Shown: positions 1 to 5,017 of the stretch, in pieces
Position numbering within the stretch: the first letter of the stretch is position 1
How the letters are laid out: every line of letters begins with the position of its first letter
Source of the DNA: an uncultured Oscillospiraceae bacterium
GTDB taxonomy: Bacteria > Bacillota > Clostridia > Oscillospirales > Oscillospiraceae
Assembly: GCA_944385195.1 (NCBI GenBank)
Contig: CALWWH010000160.1
Span: forward strand, 1-5,992
Reading direction: 5' to 3'
DNA length: 5,992 nucleotides
Notes under the pieces: generated by a model
The model's input: only the letters and a program-made list of their open reading frames with translations
Databases searched by the model: none
What the model was told of the DNA's origin: nothing
Position numbers and translations under genes: made by a program

Positions 1-408
1 AGCCAGCTCGCTGTCCAGGATGCTGTTGATGGTACTGCTGGAGAAGTACTCTTCAATGCCGTAGCCGACAGTAAGCCAGAACTTACCCTCCCCAGGAACC
101 AACAAGAGGACTGCGCCGTTATTTTTATCTTTATCGCCGACTTCCCACTGATTTAGAATCTGATAGGCGTACTGCTCTGAATCTAGGTCGTTAAGGAAGT
201 CGATGGTGACGACCACAATCTGGCCCCCGCAGGAGGCCTCTAGGGCCGCGTTCTGCTGACAGATATACGACTCCAGATTAGTCGAGAGGATATCCGCATA
301 ATCTGCAACGTAGAAGGCATCCGTGGGCTCAACAATAGTCGTGTCCGCCGCAGCGGTAATGGAGCACAGCAGGCAGCAGAGAATCAAAATAGAGCTCAGG
401 CGCTTCAT
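1..408 (-). CDS. TPM-domain secreted/membrane-anchored protein, C-terminal part outside window
   Basis: The first 136 residues are visible; the rest lies beyond the left edge. Residues 1-21 form a signal peptide (Lys-Arg, then a hydrophobic core rich in Leu, Ile and Cys, ending in an ITAAA signal-peptidase-I type site before Asp22), so the mature part should be outside the membrane. Residues about 31-136 match the TPM domain (YgcG-like family): an ADYADILS opening, the QIVVVTID strand (63-70), the WEVGDKDKNNGAVLLLV block (88-104) and the VGYGIEEYF motif (114-122). Family members usually continue into a transmembrane helix and often a Gly-rich tail, which cannot be checked here. The ATG overlaps the upstream LemA-like gene's stop as ATGA, and a GGAGG lies 7 bases before it, so translation is probably coupled. 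Some TPM proteins are reported as phosphatases or photosystem repair factors; the role in this context is unknown. Confidence 0.85.
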   Translation of the reverse strand, partial: MKRLSSILILCCLLCSITAAADTTIVEPTDAFYVADYADILSTNLESYICQQNAALEASCGGQIVVVTIDFLNDLDSEQYAYQILNQWEVGDKDKNNGAVLLLVPGEGKFWLTVGYGIEEYFSSSTINSILDSELA

Positions 409-1010
409 GAGAATTCCTCCGCAGTGGGGGCGCCAAAGGCCAAGACACTGGCCGGGAAGCTGCCCAGAATTTGGTCGTTGTACCTGCGCACCAGTTCGTT
501 GAAGTCCACGGCAATATTGCGAGCCTTGTAGAACTGGTCGGTAAAGTTATGATACTCCTGCGCCCGCAGATTCTCGTCTTCAGGGTCCAGGGCATAGTCC
601 TGCATTTCCAGATTCAGGGAGTCCACAGCGTCAATCAGATCCTGAATAGCGTCATATTTTTCCCCCGCCTGCCCGGCCTGAGCCAGGGCGTAGGCTGCGT
701 CGCTGACAGCCTGGGTCTGCGTCTGGAAATCGTCGCCGTAGCGGCTTTTGGTTGCGATTTTGCAGAGGTTAGAGGCGTGCTCGTCCATACGGGCCTCGTA
801 GTAGGCCAGGCCGTAACCGCTCTGATCCAGGCCCTCGGCGTAAGCCTCTGTGATCTTGCGATACTCGCTGCGCACGCCTTTGTTGACGCCAAAGAGCATG
901 GCAAAGACCACGGCAAGCACGATTGCGGCAATGCCCAGCCCACGCTGGTACTGCCAGCCCTTGGGTTCCTGGCTGAGGACGGTCTCAAGGTTTGGCTTGT
1001 TTCTGGTCAA
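405..1010 (-). CDS. Divergent LemA-like single-pass membrane protein
   Basis: 201 residues. A short hydrophilic N-terminus is followed by one transmembrane segment (about 24-41, GLGIAAIVLAVVFAMLFG) and a long alpha-helical domain. The assignment rests mainly on the C-terminal signature around 163-192: ARNIAVDFNELVRRYND followed by FPASVLAFG, which corresponds to the LemA consensus (A-R-x-x-[YF]-N-x-x-V-[RK]-x-[YF]-N, then FP and a hydrophobic tail). The N-terminal half of the canonical domain is weak: the usual 'R-R-x-D-L-I-P-N-L-V' block is replaced by ARMDEHASNLCKIA (73-86). The start is TTG at 1010-1008, overlapping the TelA stop as TTGA; GGAGGT 6 bases upstream supports it, and the next in-frame Met (residue 38) would delete most of the membrane helix. 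LemA-like genes often sit beside TPM-domain genes, as here. The molecular function of LemA proteins is not established. Confidence 0.78.
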   Translation of the reverse strand: MTRNKPNLETVLSQEPKGWQYQRGLGIAAIVLAVVFAMLFGVNKGVRSEYRKITEAYAEGLDQSGYGLAYYEARMDEHASNLCKIATKSRYGDDFQTQTQAVSDAAYALAQAGQAGEKYDAIQDLIDAVDSLNLEMQDYALDPEDENLRAQEYHNFTDQFYKARNIAVDFNELVRRYNDQILGSFPASVLAFGAPTAEEFS

Positions 1011-2167
1011 TTGCGGACCTCCAAAAGTTTCTGCTTCAGCTCGCCCTCGATACGGCGCAGCTCACCCTCAGCCTCCTGACGTTTTGCACGGCCCTCGGTC
1101 TGGATTTGCAGGACCTCGTCCAGAGTGCTGATGAGCTGCTGATTGGTGTGCTGTAGGGTCTGGATATCGACGATGCTCCGCTCGGCCTCTTTGGCCGTCT
1201 CAACGGTGGCCATCTTGAGCATATCCGCGTTCTTTTGCAGCAGCTGGTTGGTCATATCGGTGACCTTGCGCTGGGCCTGCATGGCCTCCTGGCTGTGATG
1301 GATTCCCAGAGCCAGAACCATCTGGCTCTTCCAGAGGGGGATGGTGTTGACGATACTGGTTTGGATCTTCTCGCTCATAACGGTGTCGGAGTTTTGCAGC
1401 ATACGGATCTGCGGGCCCATCTGGATCGAGATCATGCGGGTCAGCTCCAGGTCGTGCAGCTTCTTTTCAAAGCGCTCGCACAAATTGGCGTAGTCGTTGG
1501 CCTTCTGGGCGTCCTCGGCCAGACCTGTCTGCTGGGCGGTAGCACGCAAAGAGGCCAGAGTGGTGCTGCGCTCCTGGGAGAGCTTCTCCTGTCCGGCCAG
1601 GATATACATGGTCAGCTGCTTGTAGTACTCCAGATTCTTCTCATACATCTGATCGAGGATTGCGATGTCCTTCAGCAGAGTCACCTGGTGCCGCTCTAGC
1701 TCGCCGGCGATGCGGTCGACGTTGGTCTCGACCTTGGCATACTTGGTTTTAAGGGCCTCGAGAGACTTGTCCGCCTTTTTAAACAGGCCGAAAAAGCCCT
1801 TGCGCTCCTCCTCAGCGTCAAAGTTTTGCAGCTCCACTACTAAGTTGGAGATCATGTCGCCGACCTCGCCCATGTCCTTGGTGCGAACACTGTTCAGGGC
1901 GCTCTCGGAGAAGGAAGCGATATTTTTCTGGGCGGCGAGGCCATATTGCAGCACGATGGCGGAATTAGACAGGTCTATCTTCTGCACGAAGTCCTTCACA
2001 GCCTTCTGCTCGGCCTCGGTCAGTACGCTCAGATCTGGACCGGCAGCAACAGGCGCGGCAGCCTGCTCGGCAGCGGTGGCCAGTGTGGGAATTTCAGTGC
2101 TCTCTGCGGTCTGGGTTGGGACGGCATCGGGCTCCAGCGTCAACTCGGGGATACGGTTGTCATCCAT
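1007..2167 (-). CDS. TelA/KlaA-family toxic anion resistance protein
   Basis: 386 residues, a normal length for the family. Residues 1-45 are an acidic, Ala/Pro/Thr-rich, probably disordered leader. The rest is almost entirely alpha-helical and soluble, with heptad-like stretches. TelA hallmarks are present: a FFGLFKKADKSLEAL segment (125-139), the MGPQIRMLQNSD block (250-261), the IPLWKSQMVLALGIHH core (276-291), and the C-terminal TNQQLISTLDEVLQIQTEGR stretch (341-360) followed by KRQEAEGEL. There is no signal peptide or membrane segment, so it is likely cytoplasmic or membrane-peripheral. Homologues were named for tellurite resistance (plasmid kla/tel genes) and B. subtilis has YaaN next to XpaC; the biochemical activity remains unclear. 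Start ATG at 2167 has GGAGGA 7 bases upstream. It lies 23 bases after the XpaC-like gene and overlaps the LemA-like start by 4 bases. Confidence 0.9.
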   Translation of the reverse strand: MDDNRIPELTLEPDAVPTQTAESTEIPTLATAAEQAAAPVAAGPDLSVLTEAEQKAVKDFVQKIDLSNSAIVLQYGLAAQKNIASFSESALNSVRTKDMGEVGDMISNLVVELQNFDAEEERKGFFGLFKKADKSLEALKTKYAKVETNVDRIAGELERHQVTLLKDIAILDQMYEKNLEYYKQLTMYILAGQEKLSQERSTTLASLRATAQQTGLAEDAQKANDYANLCERFEKKLHDLELTRMISIQMGPQIRMLQNSDTVMSEKIQTSIVNTIPLWKSQMVLALGIHHSQEAMQAQRKVTDMTNQLLQKNADMLKMATVETAKEAERSIVDIQTLQHTNQQLISTLDEVLQIQTEGRAKRQEAEGELRRIEGELKQKLLEVRN

Positions 2168-2190
2168 TATAATGTCCTCCTTTTGATTGG

Positions 2191-2835
2191 TTAGAGGGAA
2201 GGTCCGCTCTGTTTCTGACTCAGACCCTCAGCGGCCATCATGCGCTCGAGGACCTCGACTTCGGCGTTGATATCCATGGTGCGGGCGCTGAACAAAGCGT
2301 CCAGCTGGTGCTGGAACGCCTCCAGAACGGTGTCCAGCATCCCGGCAATGCGGCCTTTGGCCTCGGTAACCTCTGAGCCCGCCGCGCCGCTGCTGTCCAG
2401 CTCGTAATAGCTCTCCAGAAGTTTGAGCGTCGTGGGCAAGTAGTAATTCATAAACCGGCGCAACTGGGGCAGCAGCTCCGGGTGAGCAGCCACCTGGGCA
2501 AAGATGCGTTGGGCGATGGTCTCCATCTGGTCCAGCTGCCAGGAGATGCGCGGGTCCTCAATCTTGACATTGAGGGCACGGAGCTTGGCAATGCCCTCCC
2601 TGCCCTGCCGGATGGCGGCATCGACGGCGGCGTCGCCGGTCGTAGGTTCCGGCTCCTGGACGGTATAGTTTTTGCCTGGAAAGCGCTTCTTAAGCACCAT
2701 ATAGACGACCACGGACAGGGCCACGGGGATCAGAAAGTGCCAGAGCCTATACAGGGGCAGCAGCAGCGCATAGATCACCCACAGCGCCGCCACGCCATAG
2801 AGCGGAATGGCCGAAGCCTTATGAACCTGCTTCAT
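2191..2835 (-). CDS. XpaC-like membrane protein ('5-bromo-4-chloroindolyl phosphate hydrolysis' family)
   Basis: 214 residues from the ATG at 2835. The reading frame is open to an ATG at 2907, but that start lies upstream of the predicted promoter (-35 at 2892), while the ATG at 2835 has a GGAGGT 6 bases upstream, so the shorter form is chosen. Two closely spaced hydrophobic segments (about 9-27 and 33-48) form an N-terminal hairpin in the membrane, followed by KKRFPGKN and a cytoplasmic helical domain. The family hallmark is RRFMNYYLPTTLKLLESYYE (126-145); the C-terminal part (about 187-205, with DINAEVEVLERMMAAEGL) is also typical. In B. subtilis xpaC is next to the telA homologue yaaN, the same order as here. 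The family name comes from an X-phosphate phenotype and should not be taken as proof of phosphatase activity; I see no phosphatase motif. It is the first gene of the four-gene operon. Confidence 0.85.
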   Translation of the reverse strand: MKQVHKASAIPLYGVAALWVIYALLLPLYRLWHFLIPVALSVVVYMVLKKRFPGKNYTVQEPEPTTGDAAVDAAIRQGREGIAKLRALNVKIEDPRISWQLDQMETIAQRIFAQVAAHPELLPQLRRFMNYYLPTTLKLLESYYELDSSGAAGSEVTEAKGRIAGMLDTVLEAFQHQLDALFSARTMDINAEVEVLERMMAAEGLSQKQSGPSL

Positions 2836-2841
2836 GGGGGT

Positions 2842-2847
2842 ACCTCC
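2842..2847 (-). promoter_or_regulatory. Ribosome binding site deciding the XpaC-like start
   Basis: GGAGGT on the minus strand, 6 bases before the ATG at 2835. It fixes the start at 2835 rather than 2907. With the predicted transcription start near 2857 the leader is only about 22 bases, so there is no room for a riboswitch. Confidence 0.8.
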
Positions 2848-2859
2848 TGGGTCTTTTAG

Positions 2860-2874
2860 GGATATTTTATATCC
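2860..2874. repeat. Inverted repeat over the -10 box, candidate operator
   Basis: GGATAT-ttt-ATATCC: perfect 6-bp arms around a 3-bp centre. It covers the TAAAAT -10 box of the left operon, so a bound repressor would occlude RNA polymerase. It is not followed by a T tract, so it is not a terminator. The function is inferred from position and symmetry only. Confidence 0.5.
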
Positions 2875-2892
2875 TGGACACCAGGAAGTCAA
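2864..2892 (-). promoter_or_regulatory. Sigma-A type promoter of the XpaC-TelA-LemA-TPM operon
   Basis: On the minus strand, TTGACT (2892-2887) and TAAAAT (2869-2864) are separated by exactly 17 bases; each hexamer matches consensus at five of six positions. Predicted transcription start is near 2857. The spacer and -10 region are occupied by two overlapping inverted repeats, which suggests regulation at this promoter. Confidence 0.7.
2872..2886. repeat. Inverted repeat in the promoter spacer, candidate operator
   Basis: TCCTGG-aca-CCAGGA: perfect 6-bp arms around a 3-bp centre, filling most of the 17-bp spacer between -35 and -10 of the left operon promoter and overlapping the previous repeat by 3 bp. 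A third copy of the half-site TCCTGG is at 2845-2850, overlapping the ribosome binding site. No regulator gene is in the window, so the binding factor is unknown. Confidence 0.5.
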
Positions 2893-2913
2893 GTAATTCT
2901 GCCGCAATCACAG

Positions 2914-2942
2914 TTGACACAGCTACAAATCTGGGATATGAT
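2914..2942 (+). promoter_or_regulatory. Sigma-A type promoter of the threonine ammonia-lyase / rpe unit
   Basis: TTGACA (2914-2919, perfect consensus) and TATGAT (2937-2942) separated by 17 bases. Predicted start is near 2949, giving a leader of about 24 bases with an AGGGAG ribosome binding site (2959-2964) 8 bases before the ATG. The leader is too short for a T-box or a transcription attenuator, so the unit looks constitutive or controlled by a DNA-binding factor. Confidence 0.8.
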
Positions 2943-2972
2943 TAATTTATTCCAGAAAAGGGAGAACGTATT

Positions 2973-4193
2973 ATGTTGACACTCGATCGGTTTCGCGAAG
3001 CCAGAGCGCTCTTATCTGGCGTAATTAATGAAACAAGCCTGATGTATAGCCCGTATTTTTCCCGTATCAGCGGCAATCAGGTGTATCTAAAGCCCGAAAA
3101 CATGCAGGTAACCGGCGCCTATAAAGTACGCGGGGCCATGTATAAGATCAGCACACTCACGGACGAAGAGAAGGCAAAGGGCCTGGTCACCGCCTCGGCA
3201 GGTAACCACGCCCAGGGCGTGGCCTTTGCCGCCCAGCGCAGCGGCATCGAGGCAACCATCGTCATGCCCACGACCACGCCTCTGGTAAAAGTCAACAACA
3301 CCAAGGACTACGGCGCCAAGGTTCTGCTGCAGGGCGAGAACTTCGACGCCAGCGCCGCCATCGCTCAGCAGCTATCTGAGGAAAAGGGCCTGACCTACGT
3401 CCACCCCTTCAACGACACCGCTGTCGCCACTGGTCAGGGCACCATCGCCTACGAGATTTTCAAGGATCTGCCGGACGTGGAGGTCATCCTCATCCCCATT
3501 GGGGGCGGCGGACTGGCCGCCGGCGTGAGTACGCTGACGAAGCTGCTCAACCCCGGCGTCAAGGTCATCGGCGTGGAGCCCGTGGGCGCTGCCAGCATGA
3601 AGGCGGCCCTGGCTGCGGGTAAGCCCGTCACTCTCCCCACAGTGGACACCATCGCAGACGGTGTGGCGGTCCGGACCGTTGGCGACCAGGTGCTGCCCTA
3701 TATCCAGCAGAACCTGGACGATATCATCACCATCCACGACGAGGAGCTGGTCTCCGCTTTTTTGGATGTGATGGAAAAACACAAGATGATCGTGGAAAAC
3801 TCCGGCCTACTGACCATCGCAGCCCTGAAGCACCTTGATTGCAGGGACCGGAACGTCGTTTCCATCCTCTCCGGTGGCAACATGGACGTCATCACCATGT
3901 CCAGCCTGGTTCAGCACGGTCTGGTCACCCGCGGACGCGTGTTTACCTTCTCGGTACTCCTGCCGGATCGTCCCGGTGAGCTGGCCCGTGTGGCCGAAAT
4001 CGTCGCAGAGCAGCAGGGCAACATCATTAAGCTCGATCACAACCAGTTCGTCTCCATCAACCGCCAGCACGCTGTGGAGCTGCGCGTGACGCTGGAGGCT
4101 TTCGGCCACGACCACAAGCGGCAGATCCTGCAGGCCATGCAGCAGGCAGGATATGAAGTTACACTGATCCCTTCCTATAATTTACAGGATTGA
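2973..4193 (+). CDS. ilvA: Threonine ammonia-lyase (threonine dehydratase) with C-terminal ACT domain
   Basis: 406 residues, the length of the single-ACT type of this enzyme. It should convert L-threonine to 2-oxobutanoate and ammonia, in the cytoplasm, either as the first step toward isoleucine or for threonine catabolism. It is a fold-type II PLP enzyme: the Schiff-base lysine is K51 in TGAYKVRGA (47-55); the substrate loop is SAGNHAQG (75-82); the phosphate-binding glycine loop is GGGGL (177-181); VENSG (274-278) and SGGN (300-303) line the cofactor ring. Residues about 323-400 form an ACT domain beginning RVFTFSVLLPDRPGELARV, a likely amino-acid effector site. The enzyme has its own promoter and is followed 11 bases later by rpe. 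A catabolic tdcB-like name is possible: catalytic sequence alone does not separate the two roles, and no other isoleucine gene is nearby. Confidence 0.92.
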   Translation: MLTLDRFREARALLSGVINETSLMYSPYFSRISGNQVYLKPENMQVTGAYKVRGAMYKISTLTDEEKAKGLVTASAGNHAQGVAFAAQRSGIEATIVMPTTTPLVKVNNTKDYGAKVLLQGENFDASAAIAQQLSEEKGLTYVHPFNDTAVATGQGTIAYEIFKDLPDVEVILIPIGGGGLAAGVSTLTKLLNPGVKVIGVEPVGAASMKAALAAGKPVTLPTVDTIADGVAVRTVGDQVLPYIQQNLDDIITIHDEELVSAFLDVMEKHKMIVENSGLLTIAALKHLDCRDRNVVSILSGGNMDVITMSSLVQHGLVTRGRVFTFSVLLPDRPGELARVAEIVAEQQGNIIKLDHNQFVSINRQHAVELRVTLEAFGHDHKRQILQAMQQAGYEVTLIPSYNLQD

Positions 4194-4196
4194 GGT
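4192..4196 (+). promoter_or_regulatory. Ribosome binding site of rpe embedded in the ilvA stop
   Basis: GAGGT begins inside the TGA stop codon of the threonine ammonia-lyase gene and lies 8 bases before the rpe ATG. Ribosomes finishing the first gene cover this site, which is consistent with coupled translation of the pair. Confidence 0.65.
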
Positions 4197-4204
4197 AACG
4201 CATC

Positions 4205-4855
4205 ATGGTCAAGCTCTCCCCTTCCATCCTGGCAGCGGACTTTGCCAACCTGGAGCGGGACATTCACAGCGTAGAGTCGGCAGAGTTTCTGCACATCGAC
4301 GTCATGGACGGGCTCTTCGTCCCCAATCTCTCCGTTGGCATTCCTGTGGTACAGGCTATCCGCAAGGTCACCGACATGACCCTGGACGTGCATCTTATGA
4401 TTGTCCAGCCCGGGCGCTATGCAGAGCGCTTCATCCGGGCAGGCGCTGATTTGCTGACCATCCACCTGGAGGCGGACAGCCCGGAGCAGATCGCCCAGAC
4501 CCTCCGGCAAATCCGCGACCTCGGCTGTAAGGCCTCCCTGAGCATCAAACCTGCCACTCCCGCAGAGGCTCTGATCCCTTACCTGCCCCTGTGCGACATG
4601 GTCCTGGTGATGACCGTGGAACCTGGCTTCGGCGGTCAGGCCTTCTTGGCCGATCAGCTGCCGAAGATCCGGACCATTGCCGAAGCCATCCGCAGCGGCG
4701 GCTATGACTGCCTGCTGCAAGTCGACGGCAGCATCGACCGGCGCACCGCTCCCCTGGTGGTTCAGGACGGGGCAAATGTGCTCGTGGCGGGCACTTCCAT
4801 TTTCTCAGCTCCCGACCGGCAGGCCGCCCTGACGGCGCTGCGCGTAAGTCCATAA
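4205..4855 (+). CDS. rpe: Ribulose-phosphate 3-epimerase
   Basis: 216 residues, full family length, a TIM-barrel enzyme interconverting D-ribulose 5-phosphate and D-xylulose 5-phosphate in the pentose phosphate pathway. Signature blocks occur in order: SPSILAADF (5-13), HIDVMDGLFVPN (30-41), DVHLMI (61-66), TIHLEA (85-90), KPATP (115-119), VEPGFGGQAF (138-147) and VDGSI (173-177). The metal ligands expected from the family are all present: His30, Asp32, His63 and Asp174, with Asp32 and Asp174 as the acid/base pair. A small deviation is Ser176 where many family members have Gly (VDGGI). It follows the threonine ammonia-lyase by 11 bases and ends 15 bases before a strong intrinsic terminator, so it is the last gene of the two-gene unit. 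In other bacteria rpe is often near rsgA or a thiamine pyrophosphokinase gene; that context is absent here. Confidence 0.95.
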   Translation: MVKLSPSILAADFANLERDIHSVESAEFLHIDVMDGLFVPNLSVGIPVVQAIRKVTDMTLDVHLMIVQPGRYAERFIRAGADLLTIHLEADSPEQIAQTLRQIRDLGCKASLSIKPATPAEALIPYLPLCDMVLVMTVEPGFGGQAFLADQLPKIRTIAEAIRSGGYDCLLQVDGSIDRRTAPLVVQDGANVLVAGTSIFSAPDRQAALTALRVSP

Positions 4856-4870
4856 CTGCATTGTTTTTTT

Positions 4871-4902
4871 GGACACTTGGCACAGGCCAGGTGTCCTTTT
4901 TT
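4871..4902 (+). terminator. Intrinsic terminator of the ilvA-rpe unit
   Basis: A 10-bp stem (GGACACTTGG, 4871-4880, with CCAGGTGTCC, 4887-4896; one G-U pair in RNA) closes a 6-base loop and is followed by six T residues (4897-4902). It lies just after the rpe stop. A second T run (4864-4870) precedes the stem; a mirror-image terminator for the minus strand would need an A run there, so this one works in the plus direction only. Confidence 0.92.
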
Positions 4903-4952
4903 GTGCAAAAGATACCAAAGATGCCAATTGTCAGCTAAGTAACAAGCTGTTA

Positions 4953-4981
4953 TTGACTTTTGCAGACTGAATTGATATAAT
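4953..4981 (+). promoter_or_regulatory. Sigma-A type promoter of the MATE exporter gene
   Basis: TTGACT (4953-4958) and TATAAT (4976-4981, perfect consensus) separated by 17 bases. Predicted start is near 4988. It sits about 50 bases beyond the terminator, so the exporter gene is a separate transcription unit. Confidence 0.85.
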
Positions 4982-4985
4982 GGGG

Positions 4986-5001
4986 TTCGTTAATATACGA
5001 A
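4986..5001. repeat. 16-bp inverted repeat at the MATE transcription start, candidate operator
   Basis: TTCGT-taatat-ACGAA: perfect 5-bp arms around a 6-bp AT-rich centre, starting 5 bases after the -10 box. Size, symmetry and position fit a dimeric winged-helix repressor of the MarR type, which commonly controls drug exporters. No T tract follows, so it is not a terminator. The regulator is not in the window; the family assignment is inference. Confidence 0.5.
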
Positions 5002-5010
5002 AGAAGTGAT
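5001..5010 (+). promoter_or_regulatory. Weak ribosome binding site of the MATE gene
   Basis: AAGAAGTGAT matches the full anti-Shine-Dalgarno complement AGGAGGTGAT at 8 of 10 positions and lies 7 bases before the ATG at 5018. This spacing favours 5018 over the in-frame ATG at 5009, which lies inside the match. It is weaker than the GGAGG sites elsewhere in the window. Confidence 0.55.
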
Positions 5011-5017
5011 GTTGAAA

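Noticed and set aside
471..1079. Long plus-strand open frame opposite the LemA-like gene
   Set aside because: It is an antisense shadow: no ribosome binding site, low-complexity hydrophobic translation, and a well-supported gene on the other strand.
1007..2167. Calling the region a tellurite resistance (ter) operon
   Set aside because: Only a TelA homologue is present; no TerC, TerD or TehB-like gene is in the window, and chromosomal TelA-XpaC pairs are not proof of tellurite resistance.
1235..2186. Plus-strand open frames opposite the TelA gene
   Set aside because: Compositional shadows of the TelA coding sequence, with no domain resemblance and no start signals.
2860..2886. Reading the promoter palindromes as a transcription terminator
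   Set aside because: The stems are only 6 bp, have no following T tract, and lie in a divergent promoter region where neither operon ends.
2836..2907. N-terminal extension of the XpaC-like protein to an upstream ATG at 2907
   Set aside because: That ATG lies upstream of the predicted -35 box at 2892, its extra residues are not family-like, and the ATG at 2835 has an excellent GGAGGT.
4175..4720. Minus-strand open frame of 181 codons opposite rpe
   Set aside because: The His/Gln/Asp-rich translation is typical of an antisense frame of a GC-rich gene, and rpe on the plus strand is unambiguous.
4856..5017. A small RNA or riboswitch between rpe and the MATE gene
   Set aside because: After the terminator the remaining bases are accounted for by promoter, inverted repeat and ribosome binding site; the predicted leader of about 30 bases is too short for a riboswitch.
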